Notes under the pieces: model-generated
Seen by the model: only the letters and a program-made list of their open reading frames with translations
The model's database searches: none
What the model was told of the DNA's origin: nothing
Position numbers and translations under genes: made by a program
Shown here: piece after piece, positions 7,801 to 13,308 of the stretch
How the letters are laid out: each line of letters begins with the position of its first letter
How positions within the stretch are numbered: position 1 is the stretch's first letter
NCBI GenBank assembly: GCA_964617665.1
Contig: CAZUAH010000381.1
Location: 1 to 13,308, forward strand
Length of the DNA stretch: 13,308 nucleotides
Source of the DNA: JADHUC01 sp964617665
GTDB lineage: Bacteria > Planctomycetota > Planctomycetia > Pirellulales > Pirellulaceae
Reading direction: 5' to 3'

Positions 7801-8709
7801 AGCTTCGCCCTCCCGATGTGTCGAGACTCGCGCGGTCACGCGATACAAATTCGGCTCGTTCAATTCCCATAGACGAGGATTGATGACCTGCAACTCGGCT
7901 TCCACAACGGAATGACCGGGAGGCAGGTTCCGCTCGATGACGACGGCATCCAACGTTTCGCCGCTGGCGGCAGGCGCCACCGCAAACTCCAACTGCACGC
8001 CAGCCTCGCGTTCCACCGCGTTCCTCAGATTCACGAGCACCCGGATCTCTCCCGTTTGCATGTCGGGCCGGGCGAACATGTCCTCGATGCGGACTGCCGG
8101 CACGACCAGCAGTTCCACCGAATCCACAATGCCGCCGTGATTGTAGGATGCGCCAGCGCGGTAGGGGATCACCTTGTTGCGGTGCGGCGTTTGGTTCAGC
8201 ACAATGTCATCGATTGGCTCGTGGGTCGGATTCAGCACGCGGACTGCAAGCCGATTCTCGGCGTTTGCCTTGACCGCGTCCGTCACGTCGAGTGTAAACG
8301 GCGTCTCGCCGCACTCGTGCCCACCGACGTTGATTCCGTTGAGCCAGACGTCGGCCTTGTAGTCGACGGCCCAGAAGCGAAGAAGATATCGTCCTTCGAT
8401 GTGCGGATTGTTAGGCGTGTGGAAGTCCCGCCAGTACCAAGCCACGCCATGATAGCCGGGAAAGGCGTCCTGTATGATCCAAGGCACCTTGGTCGGTTTC
8501 GCGTCCGCTCGGGGCGTCTCGAACCATTGATGCTGAACACCCGCGTTCATCGGATCGGTCGCCAACAGCCACTCGTCGCCATCTAGCGAGACGACAGAGG
8601 AACTCACGGGTTGACCGGCGCGTGAGGAGTTCGCCGTCTTGTCGACCTGGGCCAGCGCGATCCCGACGAGCAACGGCGATATCATCAAAGTCAATGAGAC
8701 GCGTTTCAT
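4894..8709 (-). CDS. Secreted multidomain GH2 glycoside hydrolase
   Basis: The 1271-residue product has a signal peptide (1-21, ending in IALAQ). Residues about 40-200 form the GH2 N-terminal sugar-binding jelly roll (DVWLNGINVGGHE at about 120-132). Residues about 203-298 form the immunoglobulin-like domain. The TIM barrel begins at about 338 (CGFREFRFDNGYFRLNGKRL). The acid/base is E462 in VVIWGLLNE and the nucleophile E742 in PVFVSEYG, both with classical GH2 surroundings. Between them, residues about 528-690 hold a separate beta-rich module. After the barrel come beta domains (about 860-970) and a ThuA/GATase-like alpha/beta domain (about 975-1260), as in many large beta-galactosidase relatives. 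Two low-complexity stretches (298-325 and 1017-1083) are translated repeat DNA. Usual GH2 length is 600-1100, so this is long. Activity could be beta-galactosidase, beta-glucuronidase or another exo-beta-glycosidase; the sequence alone does not decide. The reading frame extends 42 codons upstream, but the ribosome site and signal peptide fix the start at 8709. Confidence 0.88.
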   Translation of the reverse strand: MKRVSLTLMISPLLVGIALAQVDKTANSSRAGQPVSSSVVSLDGDEWLLATDPMNAGVQHQWFETPRADAKPTKVPWIIQDAFPGYHGVAWYWRDFHTPNNPHIEGRYLLRFWAVDYKADVWLNGINVGGHECGETPFTLDVTDAVKANAENRLAVRVLNPTHEPIDDIVLNQTPHRNKVIPYRAGASYNHGGIVDSVELLVVPAVRIEDMFARPDMQTGEIRVLVNLRNAVEREAGVQLEFAVAPAASGETLDAVVIERNLPPGHSVVEAELQVINPRLWELNEPNLYRVTARVSTHREGEAPAEPLSGLDAARREPRPPKPHARAVSFDEHSVRCGFREFRFDNGYFRLNGKRLFLRCSHTGNHCPVGLQLPPDPDMLRRDLLNVKVMGFNAIRFIAGVAARYQLDLCDEIGLMVYEEHYGSWCLADSPKMKERCDRALAEMILRDRNHPSVVIWGLLNETAEGPVFRNAVKSLPMIRSLDDTRMVMLNSGRWDLHGRGMLDGLEIWRNADGPDPNVTRNSNKRPLSGLGITWRPGQMALHPGSKGEYSVVLWTCPADAEYSVEATFAGIAKEATTDVHILHNGQSLHGGLLNVASHGNESAYSKTLTIAKGDTLAFVVGFGNGFYGADTTALAATIRSADGKVYDAARDLSVTANPNGPWQYGFLTPSPEPDVGTFELYPRGETQRSEGVVGSLSNPGSAEWEDVLDDKHPYQRVPHTASVINTLRTTSGGRHPVFVSEYGVGSAVDLWRVTRHYERLGKEHVEDAQFYRDKLDRFLADWDRWKMLDCFASPQDFFAQSIRQMAAERLYGLNALRSNPDLVAHSLTGTVDQGMSGEGLFTTFRELKPGTTDVLFEALAPLRLCLFAEPLHIHRGASVKLEAVLANEDALSPGEYPVRLQVIGPQMNRVVDRVVTVTIPAENDREERPFAIPFFSEDVTIDAPGGAYRFVATMQSGGAPTGGEVTFHVADPDDMPNVETEVVLWGDDPELTKWLADHGIRTRAFSGDSLGAGFPTPVKRATEGVPAAGRPSVRAVAPSGDRPQPSIGPCGAVRRSATALGYSVEPVARSGGRPQTGDQPQPRELILVSAAPADGGAEAWRELVRRIARGASVIFLSPSVFKQDDEPVGWLPLKNKGSLSTLMGWLYHKDEWAKRHPVFDALPCGGMMDYAFYRQVIPDAVFSGLQPPDQAIAGANNTSFDYSSGLMLAEYRLGEGRFFLNTLLIRENLCDNPVAERLLRNLLRHAARELGQPVAPLPSDFDAQLEELDY
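5461..5661. repeat. Cluster of imperfect palindromic repeats inside the GH2 gene
   Basis: Four imperfect copies of a unit close to TGTGGCCGGTCTCCTGACCG followed by nnCCAC occur on the plus strand at 5462-5480 (partial), 5485-5508, 5531-5558 and 5573-5601. The complete unit is itself a near inverted repeat; in the copy at 5573-5601, GTGGC (5577-5581) pairs with GCCAC (5597-5601). A different hairpin (5609-5643) follows directly. The block is read in frame on the minus strand as residues about 1017-1083 of the GH2 enzyme, rich in Gly, Pro, Arg and Ser. It interrupts the ThuA/GATase-like domain between a 'LADHGIRTRAF' strand-helix segment and the next strand RELILVSAAP. Length is a multiple of three. 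I infer insertion or expansion of an interspersed repeat that kept the frame open. Confidence 0.75.
5609..5643. repeat. Hairpin-forming inverted repeat
   Basis: ACCGAAGGT (5609-5617) pairs perfectly with ACCTTCGGT (5635-5643). After one C/C mismatch (5618 and 5634) the stem continues with TCCC (5619-5622) against GGGA (5630-5633), leaving a 7-base loop. It sits inside coding sequence of the GH2 gene at the edge of the repeat cluster, so it is unlikely to be a terminator and has no T-tract. Confidence 0.75.
7747..7814. repeat. Inverted-repeat element inserted in frame in the GH2 gene
   Basis: Two 25-base arms, 7747-7771 (starting GGGAGGGCGAGGCTCC) and 7790-7814 (ending TTCGCCCTCCC), are reverse complements at 22 of 25 positions and flank an 18-base centre. 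On the minus strand the element reads through as REGEAPAEP followed by an Arg/Pro-rich tail, residues about 298-325. These lie exactly between the Ig-like domain and the EHSVRCGFREF start of the GH2 barrel, where other GH2 enzymes have a short loop. From memory, 'REGEAPAEP' peptides recur in many unrelated planctomycete proteins, which fits a mobile or amplified short repeat; this was not checked. No transposase is present, so any movement would be non-autonomous. Confidence 0.8.
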
Positions 8710-8714
8710 GGTGT

Positions 8715-8719
8715 CCTCC
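8715..8719 (-). promoter_or_regulatory. Ribosome binding site deciding the GH2 start
   Basis: GGAGG on the minus strand lies 5 bases before the ATG at 8709. The codons following are MKRVSLTLMISPLLVGIALA, a standard signal peptide. The in-frame ATG at 8835 would add 42 charged residues before it and has no comparable site. Confidence 0.8.
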
Positions 8720-8879
8720 CGTTTACGGCATCGTGGTTGATGGTGCCGGTCATTCATCTTCCGTTTAACGGCAAGCCGAAGGCGACTGTGTGCCGGATTC
8801 GCGATGCCTTGCCGAAAGCAAGGTAACGTGAACAATTCAACCCGCCCGCGACTTGGCAGGTTCGCTGGGCTGTTTGTGT

Positions 8880-8891
8880 TGTCATTTGACA
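8880..8891. promoter_or_regulatory. Possible operator palindrome overlapping a -35-like hexamer
   Basis: TGTCATTTGACA is a perfect 5+5 inverted repeat (TGTCA, two-base centre, TGACA). Its right side contains TTGACA (8886-8891), the consensus sigma-70 -35 box for plus-strand transcription. The -10 at 17-base spacing (GATGCT, 8909-8914) is poor, and the element is about 240 bases before the BNR start. Position between two divergent operons is suitable for a shared regulator, but no regulator gene is in the window and a 10-bp match can occur by chance. Confidence 0.25.
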
Positions 8892-9128
8892 GTTACCAAC
8901 GTATCATCGATGCTCTGCGAGCGGAACAGTTCTGCGAGGCACGAAAGCTGGCGTGAGCGATCTTCGATGTTTCGCTGGTTCGCAATCCCCGAGGCCAAAC
9001 GGCGTACGCTTGAGGAAACAGCCAGAAGCCGGAAGAAGTCGCAGACGCAAGATCGAGTTAGTATCCTGTTGTAGAATGCCTACCTGCTGTCCGTCTTTCT
9101 CTCAATCCCAACCCAGAGGCGAGAATAC

Positions 9129-10796
9129 ATGAATCCCCACCGTTTGTTCACAACATCCTTCAGTGCTCGTGAAACGCTTTTCCACATCAAACGTGTCATG
9201 ATGAAAATGCCCCTGCGTGCCTTATTGGCCACACTGACGCTATCCATGCTACTTGCCATATCCGGATTGTGTGCGGAACCTGCCTCGTCGGCTCCGCCGC
9301 AACGTGTCGCTCCTCCGCTTCCGGAACATGCCGTCACCAATCGGGCCTTCCAGGGTATCCCGAGCATGGCCGTGGCTCCCGGTGGGCGGCTGTGGGCCAA
9401 TTGGTATGCGGGCGTGACGCCGGGCGAGGACCATAACAACTATGTTGTGCTCAGCACCAGCGGCGACGGCGGCTCGACTTGGGAGGAAATACTCGTCATT
9501 GATCCAGACGGCGCCGGCACGGTGCGTTCCTTCGATCCGGAACTGTGGGTATCGCCCGACGGACGCTTGTTCGTCTTCTGGGCACAAATGGATAGAGGAC
9601 GCCGCGATGCGCAGCTCGGTGTCTGGTACATAGAGACACGCCAGCCGGATGAAGAGCAGCCGAAGTGGACCCAACCGCGCCGCATCGGTGACGGCGTCAT
9701 GATGTGCAAACCACTGACGCTTTCCACCGGCGAGTGGGTGCTGCCTATCTCGAAGTGGCGTGAGCACGATAACAGTGCGCAGATGATTGTCTCCACAGAT
9801 CAGGCCAAAACATGGGCCCTACGCGGCGCCTGCAATGTGCCGGTCAAGGACCGTCAGTTCGACGAACACATGTTCATCGAGCGCCGCGATGGTTCGCTCT
9901 GGCTGCTCGTCCGGACAAACTACGGCATTGGTGAAAGCGTGTCCGCGGACCGTGGCAAGACGTGGCCCGATCTGAGCCCGTCGGCGATACCCCATACGCC
10001 CGCTCGTTTCTTTATCACGCGGCTGGCATCGGGCAATCTGCTGCTGGTCAAGCACGGTCCCATGGATACGAAAACCGGTCGATCGCATCTGACGGCATTC
10101 ATTTCCAACGACGATGGCCGTACGTGGAACGGCGGCCTCATGCTGGACGAGCGACGGGGCGTTTCCTATCCCGATGGCCAGCAGACACCGGACGGCCTGA
10201 TCCGCATCATCTACGACTACAGCCGCACGGGCGACCGTAACATCCTCATGGCAACGTTCCGCGGAGAAGATGTCGCCGCTGGCAAGGACGTGAGCGGTGC
10301 GTTGCGGTTGCGCCAGCTCGTGAGTAAAGCGTCCGGTGGACAAGAGAAAGCGCGAGTGCCCCCGCAGCCCGTGAATGACAACGCCGACGGCGAGGCCATG
10401 CGCAAGAAGACCCCGGGTACGCTCACCCAAGCTGGCGCTGAGTCACTAGCATATGCGACCGGCGCAAAACTTTTCACTGACCGCGATTACATCGCCGCGG
10501 AGTTGCCCGAAGCATTGAAAGACGCGAGCTTCCTACGGATCGCCATGGACGGCACCAAGTCCGTGACCTGCAAACGCGCAGGCACTGTTTGGTTCCTCAC
10601 GCCGGCGCCGCAACGCAACCGTGATTCGCAGACTCAGGCCATAACGGACCAAGGCTTCAAGATGGTCGCGCTGCCGGAGGTGCGTCTCTTCAACCCCAGT
10701 TCTGCCGCCAACTACTGCACGCTCTATCAGAAGGACTGCACTGTCGGCGAATCGATCCGTTTCGGCAAATGGGCCGTACCCGTCTTCTTCCCCTGA
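9129..10796 (+). CDS. Secreted BNR-repeat (sialidase-fold) protein
   Basis: The 555-residue product has a hydrophobic export segment at about 30-48 (ALLATLTLSMLLAISGLCA). Residues about 70-390 form a six-bladed sialidase-type propeller with four Asp-box motifs of the form S-x-D-x-G-x-T-W: 111-118, 222-229 (degenerate, STDQAKTW), 272-279 (SADRGKTW) and 326-333 (SNDDGRTW). A late IYDYSR segment (361-366) resembles the region carrying the Tyr of true sialidases. The usual N-terminal F/Y-R-I-P motif, whose Arg binds the carboxylate of sialic acid, reads FQGIP (74-78), so sialidase activity is doubtful and another exo-glycosidase or lyase activity is possible. Residues about 430-555 form a separate unrecognised domain after a polar linker. 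The ATG at 9129 has AGAGG 9 bases upstream but gives a long 29-residue pre-hydrophobic region; ATGs at 9198 and 9201 give a conventional signal peptide but lack a clear ribosome site. The next propeller gene starts 46 bases downstream. Confidence 0.82.
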   Translation: MNPHRLFTTSFSARETLFHIKRVMMKMPLRALLATLTLSMLLAISGLCAEPASSAPPQRVAPPLPEHAVTNRAFQGIPSMAVAPGGRLWANWYAGVTPGEDHNNYVVLSTSGDGGSTWEEILVIDPDGAGTVRSFDPELWVSPDGRLFVFWAQMDRGRRDAQLGVWYIETRQPDEEQPKWTQPRRIGDGVMMCKPLTLSTGEWVLPISKWREHDNSAQMIVSTDQAKTWALRGACNVPVKDRQFDEHMFIERRDGSLWLLVRTNYGIGESVSADRGKTWPDLSPSAIPHTPARFFITRLASGNLLLVKHGPMDTKTGRSHLTAFISNDDGRTWNGGLMLDERRGVSYPDGQQTPDGLIRIIYDYSRTGDRNILMATFRGEDVAAGKDVSGALRLRQLVSKASGGQEKARVPPQPVNDNADGEAMRKKTPGTLTQAGAESLAYATGAKLFTDRDYIAAELPEALKDASFLRIAMDGTKSVTCKRAGTVWFLTPAPQRNRDSQTQAITDQGFKMVALPEVRLFNPSSAANYCTLYQKDCTVGESIRFGKWAVPVFFP

Positions 10797-10842
10797 CACG
10801 CGACCGACGCAGAAGACCCGTCATACGGGAGAATAGTGCACG

Positions 10843-12168
10843 ATGTGTACAAGAGCCGAATCGAATGAAAACGTGATCAATGGAAGAACTGCCGTGAGAT
10901 GTAACACACCACCGTTGGCAATTGTGTTGCTAGTCGTCGTTTCGCTGCTGCCGGCTTGGCTTGCAGCGGTCGCGACTGCGGAGGATTGGCCCGAGTTCCG
11001 CGGGCCCACCGGTCAAGGACTTTCCAGCGCGACCTCGCTGCCCGTCAAGTGGGACCTGCAGACCAATGTGCGATGGAAGGTGGCCGTGCCCGGCAAGGGC
11101 TGGTCGTCGCCGATTGTCCACGATGGCCGCATATTCCTGACGACGGCAGAGCCTGTGGGGCAGGAGCCTTCGAAGCGGCAATCGCTGCGGGCACTGTGTT
11201 TCGATGCCGTCAGAGGCGAGACTCTTTGGAACGTGGAAGTCTTCGTCAAAGAGATGAAACGGGGTGAGGCGATCAATCCCAAGAACTCCTTTGCCAGCCC
11301 AACGCCTATCACCGACGGACGGCGCGTGTTCGTGCATTTTGGGCCCGACGGAACGGCGTGCCTCGATCGCGACGGGAATCGAATCTGGGTCAACGATCGC
11401 CTGTGGTACGAATCGGAACACGGCGCGGGTGGGTCTCCCGTTTTCGCCGGCTCGCGGCTCGTCTTCATTTGTGACGGGGTGGAGAATCCCACCGTCGTCG
11501 CCCTGGATCGCGAATCGGGACGGGTGGCATGGCGTGCCCCGCGTCCCCCCATGGCGTCGCCAAGATGGTCGTTCGCGACGCCGCTGGTGATCGAAGTGGA
11601 AGACAAACGGCAGATTGTATGCCCGGCAGCCCAGATGGTCTGCAGCTACGATGCGGTGTCCAGGAAAGAGGTTTGGAGGGTTCGTTATCCCAACAAGTGG
11701 TCGATCGTGCCGCGTCCTGTCTTCTCGCACGGGCTCGTGTTCGTCTGCACTGGATACCCCGGCACGGCCGAACTGCTGGCGATCCGGCCCACGGGCTTGG
11801 GAGACGTGACCGACTCGCACGTCGTCTGGCGGACCGACAGAGGTGTACCTCAGATCCCGTCGCTACTGATCGTGGATAACGAAATCTACCTTGTCAGCAA
11901 CGACGGGATCGCGTCGTGCCTTGATGTCGAAACCGGCACACTCCACTGGCGCCATCGTCTCGGGGGGACTTTCTCGGCTTCGCCGGTGCATGCAGGCGGC
12001 CGGATCTACGTGCAAAGCGAGCAAGGCATATGTAGGGTGATCGCCGCAGGTCGCGAATTTCGACAACTCGGATCCACCGATCTGGCCGAGCCGATCCTGG
12101 CTTCCTGCGCCATCGCCGATGGGGCGATATTTGTCCGCACGGAAAGCTCGCTCTATCGGATCGAGTAA
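10843..12168 (+). CDS. Second secreted PQQ-like beta-propeller protein (BamB-like)
   Basis: The 441-residue product has an export signal with hydrophobic core LAIVLLVVVSLLPAWLAAVA (25-44). The mature part opens with EDWPEFRGPTGQG (47-59), the same W-P-x-(W/F)-R-G-P motif as the propeller protein at the left of the window. Blade signatures include FDAVRGETLWNVE (120-132), LDRESGRVAW (221-230), YDAVSRKEVWRV (269-280) and LDVETGTLHW (360-369). As with its relative, PQQ binding is not demonstrable from sequence, and a periplasmic beta-propeller of unknown ligand is the safest call. It differs from the left copy in lacking the many cysteines and in blade details, so the two look like distant family members rather than a recent duplication. 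Start choice: ATG 10843 has GGGAG 11 bases upstream; a GTG at 10894 with GGAAG 7 bases upstream would give a shorter, more typical signal peptide (424 residues) and is a serious alternative. The amidohydrolase follows after 35 bases. Confidence 0.85.
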   Translation: MCTRAESNENVINGRTAVRCNTPPLAIVLLVVVSLLPAWLAAVATAEDWPEFRGPTGQGLSSATSLPVKWDLQTNVRWKVAVPGKGWSSPIVHDGRIFLTTAEPVGQEPSKRQSLRALCFDAVRGETLWNVEVFVKEMKRGEAINPKNSFASPTPITDGRRVFVHFGPDGTACLDRDGNRIWVNDRLWYESEHGAGGSPVFAGSRLVFICDGVENPTVVALDRESGRVAWRAPRPPMASPRWSFATPLVIEVEDKRQIVCPAAQMVCSYDAVSRKEVWRVRYPNKWSIVPRPVFSHGLVFVCTGYPGTAELLAIRPTGLGDVTDSHVVWRTDRGVPQIPSLLIVDNEIYLVSNDGIASCLDVETGTLHWRHRLGGTFSASPVHAGGRIYVQSEQGICRVIAAGREFRQLGSTDLAEPILASCAIADGAIFVRTESSLYRIE

Positions 12169-12203
12169 CCGTCGCGAACCATTCCATGCTGGAGTAGCAA
12201 CCA

Positions 12204-13308
12204 ATGCCGATTATCTCGCGAATTGTCGAGCTTCATGATTTACTGACCGATTGGCGGCGGGACTTGCACGCGCATCCGCAGACGGCGTTCGAGGAAGCTT
12301 ACGCCTCGGATTTCATCGTGGCGAAGTTGCAGGAATTCGGGCTGCAAGCCCATCGTGGTCTGGCAAAGACCGGGGTAGTCGGCACGCTGGAAGGCTCGAA
12401 ATCGGCCAGCGGAAGACTCTCGGCCATCGGCTTGCGGGCCGATATCGACGCCCTTGACGTGCACGAGGAAAACGACTTACCTTACAAGTCGCAGCATCCC
12501 GGCAAGATGCACGCCTGCGGACACGACGGCCACACCGCCATGCTGCTTGGCGCCGCGAAGTACCTGGCCCAAACCCGAAACTTCGCAGGCACGGTCCACT
12601 TCATCTTCCAGCCTGCCGAGGAGAACGAAGGGGGCGGCCGCGTGATGGTCGAAGAAGGTCTGTTCGACAGGTTTTCCGTCGACGCGGTCTTCGGCATGCA
12701 CAACTGGCCCGGCGTGCCGACCGGCGAGTTTGCCGTCATGCCTGGGCCGATAATGGCGGCCTACGACGTCTTCGAAATTGTGATCCAAGGCACAGGAGCC
12801 CACGGCGCCATGCCGCACCAGGGCATCGATCCGATCGTTGTCGCTTCTCACATCGTCACGGCGCTGCAGACGATTGCCAGCCGAAACACGAATCCGATGG
12901 ACCAGATCGTTGTCACGGTGTCGCAAATCCATGCCGGTGATACCTGGAACGTCATCCCCGCCGAGGCCATATTGCGGGGCACGGTTCGCACTTTTCGCGA
13001 ATCCGTACAAGACATGGCCGAAGCAAAGATAGAGCAAATCGCCGCAGGCACGTGCCAAGCGCTGGGGGCGAAATCGGAATTACGCTACGAGCGGCGATAC
13101 CCTGCCACGGTCAACACGGAACAAGAGAGCCGGTGGGCGGCGGAGGTCGCGGCTCAGGTGGTCGGCCCGGACAAAGTGGTCCGCAACCCAACGCCGAGCA
13201 TGGGTTCGGAAGATTTCGCCTTTATGCTCAGGGAGCGTCCCGGCTGTTATCTACGGATCGGCAACGGGACCAACGCCCCTGGCGTGCACAACCCCCGCTA
13301 CGATTTCA
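12204..13308 (+). CDS. M20D-type amidohydrolase (hippurate hydrolase/IAA-amino acid hydrolase family), 3' end outside window
   Basis: An open frame from ATG 12204 (GGAG at 12191-12194, 9-base spacing) runs 368 codons to the window edge without a stop; family members are usually about 390 residues, so only a short C-terminal tail is missing. It has no signal peptide, so it acts in the cytosol. Family landmarks are RRDLHAHPQTAFEE (18-31) and the dinuclear metal-site motifs: ACGHDGH with C105 and H107, PAEE with E139/E140, MHN with H166, and C-terminal H362 in GVHNPRYDF. The lid/dimerisation domain covers about 180-290 (GAHGAMPHQGIDP). Relatives hydrolyse N-acyl amino acids, amidated auxins or N-acetyl-diaminopimelate-type substrates; the sequence does not discriminate. 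Being downstream of the BNR and propeller genes with a 35-base gap suggests co-transcription but not necessarily a shared pathway. Confidence 0.9.
   Translation, partial: MPIISRIVELHDLLTDWRRDLHAHPQTAFEEAYASDFIVAKLQEFGLQAHRGLAKTGVVGTLEGSKSASGRLSAIGLRADIDALDVHEENDLPYKSQHPGKMHACGHDGHTAMLLGAAKYLAQTRNFAGTVHFIFQPAEENEGGGRVMVEEGLFDRFSVDAVFGMHNWPGVPTGEFAVMPGPIMAAYDVFEIVIQGTGAHGAMPHQGIDPIVVASHIVTALQTIASRNTNPMDQIVVTVSQIHAGDTWNVIPAEAILRGTVRTFRESVQDMAEAKIEQIAAGTCQALGAKSELRYERRYPATVNTEQESRWAAEVAAQVVGPDKVVRNPTPSMGSEDFAFMLRERPGCYLRIGNGTNAPGVHNPRYDF

Larger units (their letters stand above)
8710..9128. other. Divergent intergenic region between the GH2 and BNR genes
   Basis: No convincing gene is present; a 73-codon open frame at 8853-9074 (+) is Ser/Arg-rich, lacks a ribosome site and looks like chance. 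The region must hold the promoters for the leftward GH2-GH127 pair and the rightward BNR-propeller-amidohydrolase run. Visible elements are the palindrome and TTGACA hexamer at 8880-8891, and a perfect 6-bp hairpin CCTTGC-CGAAA-GCAAGG at 8807-8823. An alternative 7-bp pairing joins CGGCAAG (8769-8775) and CTTGCCG (8808-8814). The last two would lie in the GH2 leader RNA and are mutually exclusive, which permits but does not demonstrate leader-based control. A TAGAAT at 9072-9077 is a possible -10 for the BNR gene but has no good -35 partner. Confidence 0.4.

Noticed and set aside
8853..9074. 73-codon plus-strand frame in the divergent intergenic region
   Set aside because: No ribosome site; composition rich in Ser, Arg and Cys; no similarity to anything recognisable. 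It lies where promoters are expected.
10930..11820. 296-codon open frame on the minus strand
   Set aside because: It is an antisense shadow of the second propeller gene; Arg/His/Pro-rich composition, no ribosome site and no recognisable domain.

Overview
The window looks like chromosomal DNA of a planctomycete, most likely a Pirellulales-type marine or freshwater heterotroph. The grounds are high GC with GC-rich third positions, secreted PQQ-like beta-propeller proteins that carry a W-P-x-(W/F)-R-G-P motif just after the signal peptide, a planctomycete-style BNR 'sialidase' and GH2 enzyme, and interspersed palindromic repeats of types I remember from planctomycete genomes. The taxonomic call is inference from protein style, not from a marker gene.

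Layout: (1) 1-526, an interspersed repeat followed by a small minus-strand gene of unknown function that is broken by a frameshift. (2) 557-1795 (+), a secreted PQQ-like beta-propeller protein. (3) 1935-8709 (-), a two-gene set transcribed GH2 then GH127, 97 bases or less apart, encoding two large secreted glycoside hydrolases. (4) 8710-9128, a divergent intergenic region with a short palindrome and a TTGACA hexamer. (5) 9129-12168 (+), a BNR/sialidase-fold protein and a second secreted PQQ-like propeller protein, 46 bases apart, followed 35 bases later by (6) a cytosolic M20D-type amidohydrolase that runs off the right edge.

Taken together this is an accessory carbohydrate-degradation neighbourhood. 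The GH127 beta-L-arabinofuranosidase-like enzyme, the GH2 enzyme and the BNR protein are all predicted to be exported and could trim side chains of a plant or algal heteropolysaccharide. The propeller proteins have no assigned substrate. No transporter, regulator, SusC/D pair or sulfatase lies in the window, so the target glycan cannot be named.

The most unusual content is inside the GH2 gene. It carries two unrelated blocks of interspersed palindromic repeat, both read through in frame as low-complexity peptide. It also has what looks like a whole beta-sandwich module nested in the catalytic barrel between the acid/base and nucleophile glutamates. I see no CRISPR array, RNA gene, transposase or defence system.
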